This document shows positions 6,579-16,295 of a stretch of 34,733 nucleotides of DNA, piece by piece. Source of the stretch: an uncultured Porphyromonadaceae bacterium (GTDB taxonomy: Bacteria > Bacteroidota > Bacteroidia > Bacteroidales > Muribaculaceae). The notes under the pieces were generated by a model. That model did no database searches and was not told where the DNA came from. It saw only the letters and a program-made list of their open reading frames with translations. Positions within the stretch are counted from its first letter, which is position 1; each line of letters opens with the position of its first letter. The translations under genes were made by a program, and so were the position numbers. The stretch lies in assembly GCA_902495245.1 (NCBI GenBank), contig CABUWI010000016.1, positions 1-34,733 of the forward strand. Reading direction: 5' to 3'.

Positions 6579-8185
6579 TCACCGCTCCCGCGCTGGCTCT
6601 GCTGGCAACGCTTCTCACAGCCATGCCCGGTTGGAGCCTTGAGGTCGCGCCCGCTCAACCGAAGCAGACGCGGCCGCAGCTGATTGTCAGCATCGTGATT
6701 GACGGGCTCAGCGCCGACCGACTCGAACTGCTGAGCGACTGTTTCGGTCCCGACGGTTTCAACCGGCTGATTAACGGCGGGGTGGTGCTCGACGAGGTTG
6801 ACTACGGCCCGGGCATCGACGCCGCCGGCGCCGTTGCGATGCTCTACACGGGCGCCGAGCCGGCCGTGAACGGCGTGGCCGCCTCCACGACCTATTCGAC
6901 CGAGCGCAAGATGGAGCTGCCGACGCTGCTCGACCCCGCCAAGATAGGCAACTACACCACAGAGACTCTCTCGCCCGCCGTTCTGCGCGTGAGCACGCTG
7001 GCCGACGAGGTGCGCATTGACGGCGCAGGCGCGGGCCACGTCCACGCCCTTGCCCCCGACGCGGCGCGGGCCATCATCATGGGCGGCCACGCCGGCAACT
7101 CGGCCTTCTGGATTAACGACGCCAACGGCAACTGGGCCACGACGACCCATTATCGCGAAGTGCCCACGGCCATCACCGCCGGCAACTACACGCGGCCGCT
7201 CAGCGCGCGAATCGACACGATTTCATGGTCGCCGTCGTTGCCCGTGGCCGACTATCCGGCGCTTCCGGCCCACAAGCGTTACTATCCGTTCCGCCACACA
7301 TTTACCGGCGCGTCGAAATTCCGCGACTTCAAGACGGCCGCGCCCGTCAACCGCGAAATCACCGACATGGCCACGGAATATCTGCGTTCGATGCGCCTCG
7401 GCGCCCGCGATGCCATGGACATGCTGTCGGTTGGCTATACCCTGGCTCCGTTCACGGCCGACGGCACTTCCGACAACCGCGTGGAGACGCTTGACGCCTA
7501 CATCAAACTCGACCGCGAAGTCGCGCGCCTGCTCGGCGCGGCCGACAAGTCGGGCCAGAACTATGTGGTGCTGCTCGCGGGCACTCCCGCGCCCCCCTCG
7601 GCCGAGGCCGACGGCGAACAGTGGAGCCTCTCGACGGGTGAGTTCTCGACCCGCAAGGCCGTTTCGCTGCTCAACATGTATCTGATTGCCCTTCACGGCA
7701 ACGGCGAATGGGTAACCGACTATAACCGCGGCGCGTTCTATCTGAACCGCAAGCTCATTGATGAAAAGAAACTCAACGCCGAAGACCTGCGCGCCGACGC
7801 GGCGAAGTTCATGATGAGAATGAGCGGTGTGGCCAACGCCTATACCATCGACGACATTCTCGAAGGCCGCACATCGGCCGCCATGAGGCGCAACACCATC
7901 GTGGCCACGGCGCCCGACGTCTTCATCGACGTGATTCCCGGTTGGGTGCTCGTCAACGACTTCCCGACCAACCAGGCGCCGACACGCCAGACCGTGCGCC
8001 GCGCCCCGGCAGTGGCTCCTGCGGTAATCTACGCTCCGCAACTGATTGAAGCAAAACACATAGCGGCGCCTATTGACGCGCGCCGCATCGCGCCCACCGT
8101 GGCGCGCATTCTGCGCATACGCTCGCCCAATGCCGCCGGCTCCGCGCCGATTTCAGAAGTTTTCAATCATTCAAGCAAAAAATAA
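6551..8185 (+). CDS. Degenerate alkaline-phosphatase-superfamily protein, likely pseudoenzyme
   Basis: 544 residues with an N-terminal hydrophobic export segment (about 8-29). The alkaline phosphatase/phosphodiesterase fold is recognisable: IVIDGLSADRL (D51 in the first metal motif), MLYTGAEPAVNGV, the PafA-like MGGHAGNSAFW block and a C-terminal ARIAPTVARILRIRSPNAA segment typical of PafA-like phosphatases. The active site is not intact. The block that normally carries the nucleophilic Thr before the YTG motif reads AAGAVAMLYTG; the usual DxxGHxxG metal motif reads GYTLAPFTADG (about 295-305); and the usual TADHG is LAGTPA (about 342-347). The Lys and Arg that contact phosphate in PafA also appear lost. 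I infer a non-catalytic envelope protein. It overlaps the lnb-like gene and lies 20 bases before secA. Confidence 0.75.
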   Translation: MQKKGKSLIITAPALALLATLLTAMPGWSLEVAPAQPKQTRPQLIVSIVIDGLSADRLELLSDCFGPDGFNRLINGGVVLDEVDYGPGIDAAGAVAMLYTGAEPAVNGVAASTTYSTERKMELPTLLDPAKIGNYTTETLSPAVLRVSTLADEVRIDGAGAGHVHALAPDAARAIIMGGHAGNSAFWINDANGNWATTTHYREVPTAITAGNYTRPLSARIDTISWSPSLPVADYPALPAHKRYYPFRHTFTGASKFRDFKTAAPVNREITDMATEYLRSMRLGARDAMDMLSVGYTLAPFTADGTSDNRVETLDAYIKLDREVARLLGAADKSGQNYVVLLAGTPAPPSAEADGEQWSLSTGEFSTRKAVSLLNMYLIALHGNGEWVTDYNRGAFYLNRKLIDEKKLNAEDLRADAAKFMMRMSGVANAYTIDDILEGRTSAAMRRNTIVATAPDVFIDVIPGWVLVNDFPTNQAPTRQTVRRAPAVAPAVIYAPQLIEAKHIAAPIDARRIAPTVARILRIRSPNAAGSAPISEVFNHSSKK

Positions 8186-8205
8186 AAACTCCATATATAG
8201 AGAAA

Positions 8206-11200
8206 ATGTCAATCAACTCTTTTCTTAGCAAGATTTTCGGCAACAAATCGCAGCGCGACCTGCGTGAGATTCAGCCGATTGTGAACAAAATAAATTCGCT
8301 GCGCCCCGAAATGGAGGCGCTGACCCCCGACGAGCTCCGCGCCCGGATTGACGGAGTGCGCGCCGACATTCGCAGCGCCGTCGAGCCTCACGAAACGGCC
8401 GTCAAGGAGCTGCGCGCCAAAATCGAGACGCTGCCCTTCGACAAGCGCCAGCCCCTCTGGGACGAAATCGACGAGCACGAAAAGAAGAGCCTCGACGCCA
8501 TCGAAGAGAAGCTCAACGAGCACCTGCCCGTAGTGTTCGCCACGCTGCGCGAAACCGCCGCCCGCTTTGCCAAAGGCGACGTGGAGGTTACGGCCACGCA
8601 GCTCGACCGCGACCTGGCCGCACAGGGCCGCGACTTCGTGAGCATCACCGAAGACGGCCGCGCCGTTTATAAGAATCACTGGCTTGCCGGCGGCAATGAA
8701 ATTACCTGGGATATGGTGCACTACGACGTGCAGCTCATTGGCGGCATCGTGCTCCATCAGGGCAAAATCGCCGAGATGGCAACGGGCGAGGGCAAGACCC
8801 TTGTGGCCACTCTGCCCGTGTTCCTGCGCTCGCTGAGCGGACGCGGCGTGCATGTCGTAACAGTCAACGACTACCTGTCTAAGCGCGACAGCGAGTGGAT
8901 GGGCCCGCTCTACATGTTCCACGGCTCGACTGTTGACTGCATCGACAAGCACGAGCCGAACACCCCCGAGCGCCGCGCCGCCTACAACTGCGACATCACC
9001 TTCGGCACGAACAACGAGTTCGGTTTCGACTACCTGCGCGACAACATGGCCATGAGCCCCGACGACATGGTGCAGCGCAAACATTACTATGCCATCGTCG
9101 ACGAGGTCGACTCCGTGCTGATTGACGACGCGCGTACGCCTCTGATTATCTCCGGTCCCGTGCCCAAGGGCGACGACCAGTATTTCGACGAATACAAGGT
9201 CAACGTGCAGAACGTGGTCGAGGCTCAGCGCAAGCTGCAGATTCGCCTGCTGAGCGAGGCTCGCGAAAAAATCGCCTCTGACGACAAAGACACGCGCAAC
9301 GACGGCGCTCTGGCCCTTTATCGCGCATATCTCGCCGGCCCGAAATATCAGCCGCTCATCAAGTTCCTCAGCCAGGACGGCATGAAGACTCTGCTGCTCA
9401 AGACCGAAGGCTACTATCTTCAGGACAACGGCCGCGAGATGCCGAAGGCTGTCGAGCCGCTCTATTACAAGGTGGACGAAAAGACCCGTCAGGTCGACCT
9501 GACCGACAAGGGCTATGACGTGCTCACCGGCAACATCTCAGACCCGACTTTCTTCATTCTGCCCGACATCGCATCGCAGCTCAGCGCACTCGAAAACATC
9601 GAGGACACCGCCAGGAAGGCTGAAGAGAAAGACCGCCTGCTTCAGGAATATGCCGTAAAGGCCGAGCGCGTTCACACCGTCAACCAGCTGCTGAAGGCCT
9701 ACACGCTCTTCAACAAGGACGAAGAATATGTCATCGACGACAACAAGATTAAAATCGTCGACGAGCAGACCGGCCGCATCATGGAGGGCCGCCGCTATTC
9801 CGACGGCCTGCATCAGGCAATCGAGGCCAAGGAGGGCGTGAAGGTGGAGGCCGCCACTCAGACCTTCGCCACCATCACCCTGCAGAACTACTTCCGCATG
9901 TACCACAAGCTTGCGGGCATGACCGGTACGGCCGAAACCGAAGCCGGCGAGTTTTGGGACATCTACAAACTCGACGTGGTCAGCATTCCCACAAACCGCC
10001 CCATCGCCCGCGTGGACATGAACGACCGTGTCTACAAGACGAAGAAGGCCAAATATGCCGCCGTCATCAAGGAGATTGAAGAGCTTGTGGCCCAGGGGCG
10101 TCCGGTGCTTGTCGGCACGACCTCGGTGGATATTTCCGAGAATCTGAGCCGTCAGCTCACCATGCGCCATATTCCCCACAACGTGCTCAACGCCAAGCTC
10201 CACCAGAAGGAGGCCAACATCGTGGCCCAGGCAGGTCAGAAAGGCACCGTAACCATCGCCACGAACATGGCCGGCCGAGGCACGGACATCAAGCTGCCCG
10301 AAGAGGTGAAAAACGCCGGCGGTCTGGCCATCATCGGCACCGAGCGCCACGAAAGCCGCCGCGTCGACCGCCAGCTGCGCGGCCGTGCCGGCCGTCAGGG
10401 CGACCCGGGTTCGTCGGTGTTCTTTGTCAGCTTCGAAGACCAGCTGATGCGCATGTTCGCCTCAGACAGCGTCATGAAGACCCTTGACCGTCTCGGCTTC
10501 AAAGACGACGAGATGCTTGAGAGCTCGATGGTGAACAAGTCAATCGAGAAGGCACAGAAGCGTGTCGAAGAGAACAACTTCGGCATTCGCAAACGCTTGC
10601 TTGAGTTTGACGACGTGATGAACAAGCAGCGCACCTACATCTACTCGCGCCGCCAGCATGCCCTCAAAGGCGAGCGCATCGGCATCGACATCTCCAACAT
10701 GCTCTATGACGTCGTCGAGAACCTGGTCAACACCTACGAGCCCAATCAGCCGGGCAGCTTCAGCGACCTTAACCTCGAGCTGATGAGCCTGATGACCATC
10801 GACGCGCCCTTCACCGAGGCCGAATATGCCAACATGGACCGCGAGGAGGCCATCACCGCCCTGCACACCGCCGCCATGGAGACCATGCAGCGCAAGAGCG
10901 AGCGCATCACCGAAGTGGCCCGCCCCGTAATCAAGGACCTCTATGAGAACCAGGGCTACAAGAGTATCATTCAGGTGCCCATCACCGACGGCAAGCGCCT
11001 GTTCCGCCTGATTGTCAACGTCGAAGAGAGCTATAACGCCGACTGCAGCAACATCGTTACGGAGTGGCACAAGCTTCTGATGCTTGCCTGCATCGACGAG
11101 CTCTGGAAGGAACATCTGCGCGAACTCGACGAGCTGCGCCACAGCGTTCAGAACGCCACCTACGAGCAGAAAGACCCGCTGGTAATCTACAAGGTCGAGT

Positions 11201-11580
11201 CGTTCCACCTGTTCGAGGCCATGCTCAAGAATCTCAACGACAAGGCCACGGCGGCACTGATGCGCGGCCAGATTTACGTGCGTCAGGCTCCGCCGTCGCA
11301 GCCCGCCGAGTCGGCCGAGACTCAGCAGCAGGCGCCCGCTCAGCAGGCTCAGCCCGAGGTGCAGCGCGCCATGGCGCAGAAAACCGACTATTCGCGCTAT
11401 AACGCCTCGAAGGCCGAGAGTTATGACGGGGCAGACGCCCAGCGTCAGGCCGCATCGGCTCAGCAGGGCCAGCGCCAGGCGCCGCAGCCCGTCAAGGCCG
11501 CTCCGAAAATTGGCCGCAACGACCCGTGTCCCTGCGGCAGCGGCAAGAAGTATAAGTCGTGCCACGGTCGCGGACTGTGA
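8206..11580 (+). CDS. secA: Preprotein translocase ATPase SecA
   Basis: 1124 residues, long compared with about 900 in E. coli but normal for Bacteroidetes, where extra sequence lies in the N-terminal region (about 60-150) and between about 320 and 490. SecA is the ATPase that drives unfolded preproteins through SecYEG. Visible motifs: Walker A MATGEGKT (191-198), Walker B DEVD (299-302), the GTNNEFGFDYLRDN block, the second helicase domain with ATNMAGRGTDIKL and RQLRGRAGRQGDPGSS, and a C-terminal zinc-binding CPCGSGKKYKSCHG that binds SecB or ribosomes in other bacteria. A Gln/Ala/Pro-rich linker precedes the zinc tail. It lies in an operon with lnb-like, phosphatase-like and tamB genes, so export and envelope assembly are co-transcribed. 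Confidence 0.98.
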   Translation: MSINSFLSKIFGNKSQRDLREIQPIVNKINSLRPEMEALTPDELRARIDGVRADIRSAVEPHETAVKELRAKIETLPFDKRQPLWDEIDEHEKKSLDAIEEKLNEHLPVVFATLRETAARFAKGDVEVTATQLDRDLAAQGRDFVSITEDGRAVYKNHWLAGGNEITWDMVHYDVQLIGGIVLHQGKIAEMATGEGKTLVATLPVFLRSLSGRGVHVVTVNDYLSKRDSEWMGPLYMFHGSTVDCIDKHEPNTPERRAAYNCDITFGTNNEFGFDYLRDNMAMSPDDMVQRKHYYAIVDEVDSVLIDDARTPLIISGPVPKGDDQYFDEYKVNVQNVVEAQRKLQIRLLSEAREKIASDDKDTRNDGALALYRAYLAGPKYQPLIKFLSQDGMKTLLLKTEGYYLQDNGREMPKAVEPLYYKVDEKTRQVDLTDKGYDVLTGNISDPTFFILPDIASQLSALENIEDTARKAEEKDRLLQEYAVKAERVHTVNQLLKAYTLFNKDEEYVIDDNKIKIVDEQTGRIMEGRRYSDGLHQAIEAKEGVKVEAATQTFATITLQNYFRMYHKLAGMTGTAETEAGEFWDIYKLDVVSIPTNRPIARVDMNDRVYKTKKAKYAAVIKEIEELVAQGRPVLVGTTSVDISENLSRQLTMRHIPHNVLNAKLHQKEANIVAQAGQKGTVTIATNMAGRGTDIKLPEEVKNAGGLAIIGTERHESRRVDRQLRGRAGRQGDPGSSVFFVSFEDQLMRMFASDSVMKTLDRLGFKDDEMLESSMVNKSIEKAQKRVEENNFGIRKRLLEFDDVMNKQRTYIYSRRQHALKGERIGIDISNMLYDVVENLVNTYEPNQPGSFSDLNLELMSLMTIDAPFTEAEYANMDREEAITALHTAAMETMQRKSERITEVARPVIKDLYENQGYKSIIQVPITDGKRLFRLIVNVEESYNADCSNIVTEWHKLLMLACIDELWKEHLRELDELRHSVQNATYEQKDPLVIYKVESFHLFEAMLKNLNDKATAALMRGQIYVRQAPPSQPAESAETQQQAPAQQAQPEVQRAMAQKTDYSRYNASKAESYDGADAQRQAASAQQGQRQAPQPVKAAPKIGRNDPCPCGSGKKYKSCHGRGL

Positions 11581-14500
11581 AGCAGCTCTACAGAATAGTA
11601 AGAACTCTGATTGTATCCCTACTGTCGCTGGCAGTGGGGATACCCATATTGCTATATGTGCTCCTCTGGCTCGGCCCCGTCCACGAGCGGCTTCGCGCCG
11701 AGGCCTCGGCCGCGCTTTCCGACCTGCTCGGCGCCGAGGTGAGCATAGGGTCGCTCGAGGTTGAGCCGTTCACGCGACTTAAGCTCGGCGATGTGGCCGT
11801 CGTGGTCAGTCCGGCCGACACCGTGCTGAAGGCCGACCGCCTCAATGCCGGCATCAGCGGGCGCAACCTGTTGCGCGGCCGTGTGGTCATTACCGACGTG
11901 GAGCTGATGGGTCCCGACATTCGGGTGAACCGCGCCGAGCCGGGCGCGCCGCTAAACATCGCGCCGATTGTCGAGCGGCTCAAGGGCGACGGCTCCAATC
12001 CGCCGTCAAAGTTCAGCCTTGCGGTTCATACGGTGGTTATCCGTGCCGGTCGCGCGGCCTACGACGTGCTTTCCGCCCCGACCGGACAGGGTCTTGACCC
12101 GAACCATCTTCATCTGGCCGACCTGCGCGCCGACCTGACGGCGCCGGCCATCGGCTCTGACAGCATCAAGGTGAGCCTCAAACGCCTGAATTTTCGCGAA
12201 CGCTCGGGCCTGACGCTGCGCGACATGGCTGCCGACGTCAGGTATGCCGGCAATATTCTCGACATCAACGGCCTGAAGCTGAGCCTGCCGGGCGGCGAAC
12301 TGAAGTTTGCGCCCGTGAGCCTCGATTTGCGGCCCGGGGCGTCGAGGCTGGGCGAAATCGAGCTGCTGCGCGGCTCGGCCGTCGCGCCGGCCGACTTCGG
12401 CATCGCCGTACCGCCGCTGGCCCTGAACGGCCGTGTGGAGCTGTTTCGCGACTCGCTGAGCGTGCGCTCGCTGCAAATCAAGGCGCCCGAGGCGGGATTT
12501 CTGCTCGACGCGCGTGGCGAAGCTACGAAAAATCTGGCCGACGCGTCGATGCTGACGCTCGGCGTTGACGGCGGCCGCACGGCCGACATTGTCAACGCCT
12601 TCACCCCGCTGCCCGACAAGACGCGCGCCCTGCTGGCGCGGGTGGGCACGGCCGAGTTCTCCGGTTCGGCCTCGTGGCGCCGGCCCATGGACCTGACTGT
12701 GGCCGGTACGCTTGTCGGCGATTTGGGCGAAGTGGCGGTCGACGCCGTGCTTGCGGGCGGGCGGCTGAAGGGTAGGGTGGAGTCGCCGGGGGTTGACGTC
12801 GGCGCTCTGCTGCCCGACAAGGAGCTGGGCATGGCCGGATTTGCGGCCGACTTCGACCTCGGACGCGCCGACGGCACGGCGTCGCTGACCGACGCGCGGG
12901 TGGAATGGCGCGGGCGGCGCTTCGACAACATTTCGGCCGAGGTGTTGTATGCCGGCAAGCAATATTCCGGCTTCGCGGCCATTGCCGACACGCTGGCCGA
13001 CTTGCGCGCCGACGCCGTGGTCAACCTGACGCCCGGCGACTATTCGGTCTCGCTTGCGGCCGATGTCAGGCATCTTGCCCCCGCCGAGGCCGGATTGTGG
13101 ACGAAATATCCCGGTTATGCGCTCAGCGGCAGCATCGACGCGGCGTTTGCCGGCCCCGAGCTGACGGAACCGACCGGACGTATGGAAATTAACGGACTGA
13201 CGTTTACCGACAGTGAGGGTCGCGGACTGCGCGAGGCCCCGATTGCGCTGACTTCCGATTTCGAGTCGGCAACGCAGTCGGTGGCCCTGGTTTCCGACCT
13301 GATTGAGGCCGAAGCCGTCGGGCGCATCGATCTGCGCACGCTGGTAGCGCAGCTGAAGTCGCTGCCGGCCGACGCACTGCCCCAATATTTCGGCGCCTCA
13401 ACGCCGACCGACGTCGGCGAGAACGAATTTTCGCTGCGCGCCACGATTCGCGACGATGCGCCGCTGATGAGCTTCGTGAAGCTGCCGGTCGTGCCGCTTT
13501 ATCCGATTACGGTCGAGGGGCGGCTCAGTGCCTCCGACCGGCGCGCCGACGTGGCGCTCTCCGCGCCATATCTGCAGAAAGGCAACTCGCTGATTTCGCA
13601 CACGGCCGTCGAGGCCTCGCTCGGCGCCCGCTCGGCGCTGACGGCGCGGACGGTGATGCCCTCGAAGTTCGGCGACATGAACCTGCATCTGGCGGCCGAC
13701 CTTGCCGACGGGCAGGCGCAGGCGTCGGTCGACCTCTCGAACTCGGGCGGCAAGGCCTATGGCGGAAGCCTCGCCGTGAAAGCGCGCCCGCTGGCCGGCG
13801 GCGCCGACATTCATGTGCTTCCGAGCGAGCTGACGTTTGACGATGTGCGCTGGACCGTCGAGCCGGCTTTCATCGGCGTCAGGGGGCGGTCGGCCGTGGT
13901 GAGCGGCCTGAGCATTTCGCGGCCCGGCCAGGAGCTGACCGTTCGCGGCGTGGCGTCGGCCGATGCAGCCGACCGCCTCGACGTGAAACTCGACAACATA
14001 AGCCTCGACTATATCTTCTCGGCCCTGCAGATGGCGCCGACGGTGCAGTTCGGCGGCCAGGCCAACGGCACGGTGAGCGGTTCGGCCCTGCTCAGTTCCG
14101 AGCCGATTCTGCAGACCGAAGACCTGCATGTCAAGGATTTCAGCTACGGACACTGCGTCATGGGCGATGCCGCCGTGCGCGCCCGCTGGAACCACGAGAC
14201 GCGCGGCATCGAGCTCCACGCCAACGTCGAGGGCCACGTGGCCGACGGGTCGACGGTGGTTGACGGCGTCATCTATCCGCTCACCGAAGAGCTCGATTTC
14301 CGCTTCAACGCACGCCACACTCCCGTGGGTTTCCTGCACACGTTCATGTCCGTCTGGGCGTCTGACGTAGGCGGCTATGCCTCGGGGCGCTCCCATCTTT
14401 TCGGCGACTTCAAGAACGTGGACCTCGAAGGCGACTTCATGGCCGAGAACTTCGCCCTGACAGTCGGCTTTACGGGCGTTACGTATTATGCCACCGACTC

Positions 14501-15962
14501 GGTGCATATCCGCCCCGGCGTAATCGAACTGGCCGACATCGAGCTGCGCGACCCGACGGGCCACACCGCGCGGCTTAACGGTCGGCTGACCCACCGTTTC
14601 TTCCAGGAGCCTGTGTTCGAGTTCCGAATCACCGACCTCGACCGCATGCTCGTGCTCGACACGCGCCCAGGCACGACCGCCGGCGGCGAGGAGGAGCGCT
14701 GGTATGGCACGCTGCGCGCCAACGGCGCCGTCAGGCTCGAGGGCGTGCCGGGCCATGTCGGTATCCGCGCCGACGTCTCCACGGCGCTGACGGGCAATTT
14801 CGCCTTCGTTCTGACCGACGCTGCCAGCGCCGCCGAATATAACTTCCTCACCTTCCGCGACGCCACGCCCGCGTCTGCCGCGGCCGCGTCTCCGCTTCCC
14901 GGCTCGCCCGAGCTGGACAAGGCGATGAGGGCGCGCGTGGCCAAGTCGGCCGCCGAGGCGTCGACATCGACGTTCGACATCGACCTGCAGGTCGACGTTA
15001 CGCCCGACGTGAAGATGACGCTGGTCATGGACCCCGCCGCCGGCGACAAGATTACCGGCACCGGCTCGGGCCACATCGGGCTGCTCTACGGCTCGGCCAA
15101 CGACGAGATGCGCCTCTACGGCGAGTATGTCATTGACCGCGGCGACTATAACTTCTCGCTTCAGGACATCATTCTGAAAAACTTCACAATCCGCGAGGGC
15201 TCGGAAGTGGCCTTCCACGGCGACCCGATGGACGCGCGGCTCGACATCTCAGCCATCTATCAGGTCAACGCCAACCTGAGCGACCTCGACGAGTCTTTCC
15301 TGAACGACAAGGAAGTGCAGCGCACAAATGTGCCCGTCTATGCCGTGCTCAACGTCGACGGCTCCATGAACGACCCGCAGATTTCGTTCGACCTCGAGCT
15401 GCCCACGCTCTCGTCAGACGTCAAGCGCAAGGTGCGCTCAATCGTGTCGACCGACGAGATGATGAACCGCCAGATTATCTATCTGCTTGCGCTCAACCGC
15501 TTCTACACGCCCGAATACATGGCCGCCACCAAGGGCAACGAGCTCGTCTCCGTGGCCTCCGGCACCATCTCGTCGCAGCTCAGCAACATTCTCGGCCAGC
15601 TGTCAGACAAGATTTCCGTGGCGCCGTCGGTGCGCTCAGACGCGGGCGACTTCTCTGACGTCGAGTTCGACGTGGCGCTCTCGAGCACGCTGCTCAACAA
15701 CCGCCTGCTGCTCAACGGCAACTTCGGCTATCGCGACAAGGCGCTCAACAACAACCAGTTCATCGGCGACTTCGACGCCGAATACCTCCTGACCCGCCGC
15801 GGCAACTGGCGCGTCAAGGCCTACAACCACTTCAACGACCGCAACCTCTACGTCAAGACCGCCCTCACCACACAGGGCATCGGCCTCGTCTTCAAACACG
15901 ACTTCGACACCCTCTTCCCCTTCGCCCGCAAAGCAAAACCCGCCGGCGAAGCGAAAAAATGA
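11577..15962 (+). CDS. tamB: Translocation and assembly module protein TamB (DUF490)
   Basis: About 1461 residues. One N-terminal membrane anchor (residues about 5-30) is followed by a very long beta-rich periplasmic body and a C-terminal DUF490 domain (about the last 400 residues) with the recognisable FHGDPMDARLDISAIYQV, a PVYAVLNVDGSMNDPQI stretch, and an end with GNFGYRDKALNNNQFIGDF. TamB-type proteins bridge inner and outer membranes and are linked to phospholipid transport and outer-membrane protein assembly. The start is probably GTG 11577, giving a GTGA overlap with the secA stop and suggesting translational coupling; GTG 11559 is an in-frame alternative. No TamA/BamA-like gene is adjacent here, unlike the classic tamAB pair. 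Confidence 0.92.
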   Translation: MKQLYRIVRTLIVSLLSLAVGIPILLYVLLWLGPVHERLRAEASAALSDLLGAEVSIGSLEVEPFTRLKLGDVAVVVSPADTVLKADRLNAGISGRNLLRGRVVITDVELMGPDIRVNRAEPGAPLNIAPIVERLKGDGSNPPSKFSLAVHTVVIRAGRAAYDVLSAPTGQGLDPNHLHLADLRADLTAPAIGSDSIKVSLKRLNFRERSGLTLRDMAADVRYAGNILDINGLKLSLPGGELKFAPVSLDLRPGASRLGEIELLRGSAVAPADFGIAVPPLALNGRVELFRDSLSVRSLQIKAPEAGFLLDARGEATKNLADASMLTLGVDGGRTADIVNAFTPLPDKTRALLARVGTAEFSGSASWRRPMDLTVAGTLVGDLGEVAVDAVLAGGRLKGRVESPGVDVGALLPDKELGMAGFAADFDLGRADGTASLTDARVEWRGRRFDNISAEVLYAGKQYSGFAAIADTLADLRADAVVNLTPGDYSVSLAADVRHLAPAEAGLWTKYPGYALSGSIDAAFAGPELTEPTGRMEINGLTFTDSEGRGLREAPIALTSDFESATQSVALVSDLIEAEAVGRIDLRTLVAQLKSLPADALPQYFGASTPTDVGENEFSLRATIRDDAPLMSFVKLPVVPLYPITVEGRLSASDRRADVALSAPYLQKGNSLISHTAVEASLGARSALTARTVMPSKFGDMNLHLAADLADGQAQASVDLSNSGGKAYGGSLAVKARPLAGGADIHVLPSELTFDDVRWTVEPAFIGVRGRSAVVSGLSISRPGQELTVRGVASADAADRLDVKLDNISLDYIFSALQMAPTVQFGGQANGTVSGSALLSSEPILQTEDLHVKDFSYGHCVMGDAAVRARWNHETRGIELHANVEGHVADGSTVVDGVIYPLTEELDFRFNARHTPVGFLHTFMSVWASDVGGYASGRSHLFGDFKNVDLEGDFMAENFALTVGFTGVTYYATDSVHIRPGVIELADIELRDPTGHTARLNGRLTHRFFQEPVFEFRITDLDRMLVLDTRPGTTAGGEEERWYGTLRANGAVRLEGVPGHVGIRADVSTALTGNFAFVLTDAASAAEYNFLTFRDATPASAAAASPLPGSPELDKAMRARVAKSAAEASTSTFDIDLQVDVTPDVKMTLVMDPAAGDKITGTGSGHIGLLYGSANDEMRLYGEYVIDRGDYNFSLQDIILKNFTIREGSEVAFHGDPMDARLDISAIYQVNANLSDLDESFLNDKEVQRTNVPVYAVLNVDGSMNDPQISFDLELPTLSSDVKRKVRSIVSTDEMMNRQIIYLLALNRFYTPEYMAATKGNELVSVASGTISSQLSNILGQLSDKISVAPSVRSDAGDFSDVEFDVALSSTLLNNRLLLNGNFGYRDKALNNNQFIGDFDAEYLLTRRGNWRVKAYNHFNDRNLYVKTALTTQGIGLVFKHDFDTLFPFARKAKPAGEAKK

Positions 15963-15967
15963 CATAA

Positions 15968-15997
15968 AAAGACCCGGAATCGGGGCTTTATTTAGAC
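15968..15997 (+). terminator. Weak terminator-like hairpin after tamB
   Basis: AGACCCG and CGGGGCT pair over seven positions with one mismatch around a 4-base loop, followed by TTTATTTAG, a few bases after the tamB stop. Short, so low confidence. Confidence 0.4.
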
Positions 15998-16086
15998 TGA
16001 GTCTTGCAATGACAAATTGATTCGCAGCGTGTTAGCCGCTTTTTGCAAAATTTCGCGCTGTGTAAAATTGTGCAATGTGCTGATTT

Positions 16087-16236
16087 ACATCAAGTTATCC
16101 GAGTTGGAATAAAAGTGATAGATTTTTAATTTTTATCACTGCGTAACTTCTTGATGTTCAGGAGGGTATAAAATGTGAGTGATAGATTTTTTTGCTGTCA
16201 TATTCTTGGAGAGCCGGATTTTTGTCCTTAACTTTG
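16087..16236 (+). promoter_or_regulatory. Regulatory region and -7 box of the TonB-like gene
   Basis: An exact -7 box TAACTTTG lies at 16229-16236, about 60 bases before the ATG at 16296. Upstream is a small inverted repeat, AGTGATA (16114-16120) and TATCACT, and a direct repeat GTGATAGATTTTT at 16115-16127 and 16179-16191. ACATCAAG near 16087 has an inverse copy CTTGATGT near 16150. The repeats could be operator sites; no binder is known. The rest of 15998-16295 holds no gene. Confidence 0.5.
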
Positions 16237-16295
16237 CACGCATCAGCCACGTGAAATCACAAACCAATCAAATATATTCCCCCGCCACAATCTTT

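Noticed and set aside
13398..15218. Large minus-strand open frame opposite tamB
   Set aside because: GC-rich third positions of tamB keep the antisense frame open; the peptide is His/Arg/Gly-rich without domains, while the plus strand has a clear TamB C-terminal domain.
16179..16295. N-terminal extension of the TonB-like gene from GTG 16179
   Set aside because: A consensus -7 box lies inside it and a proper signal peptide begins at ATG 16296.
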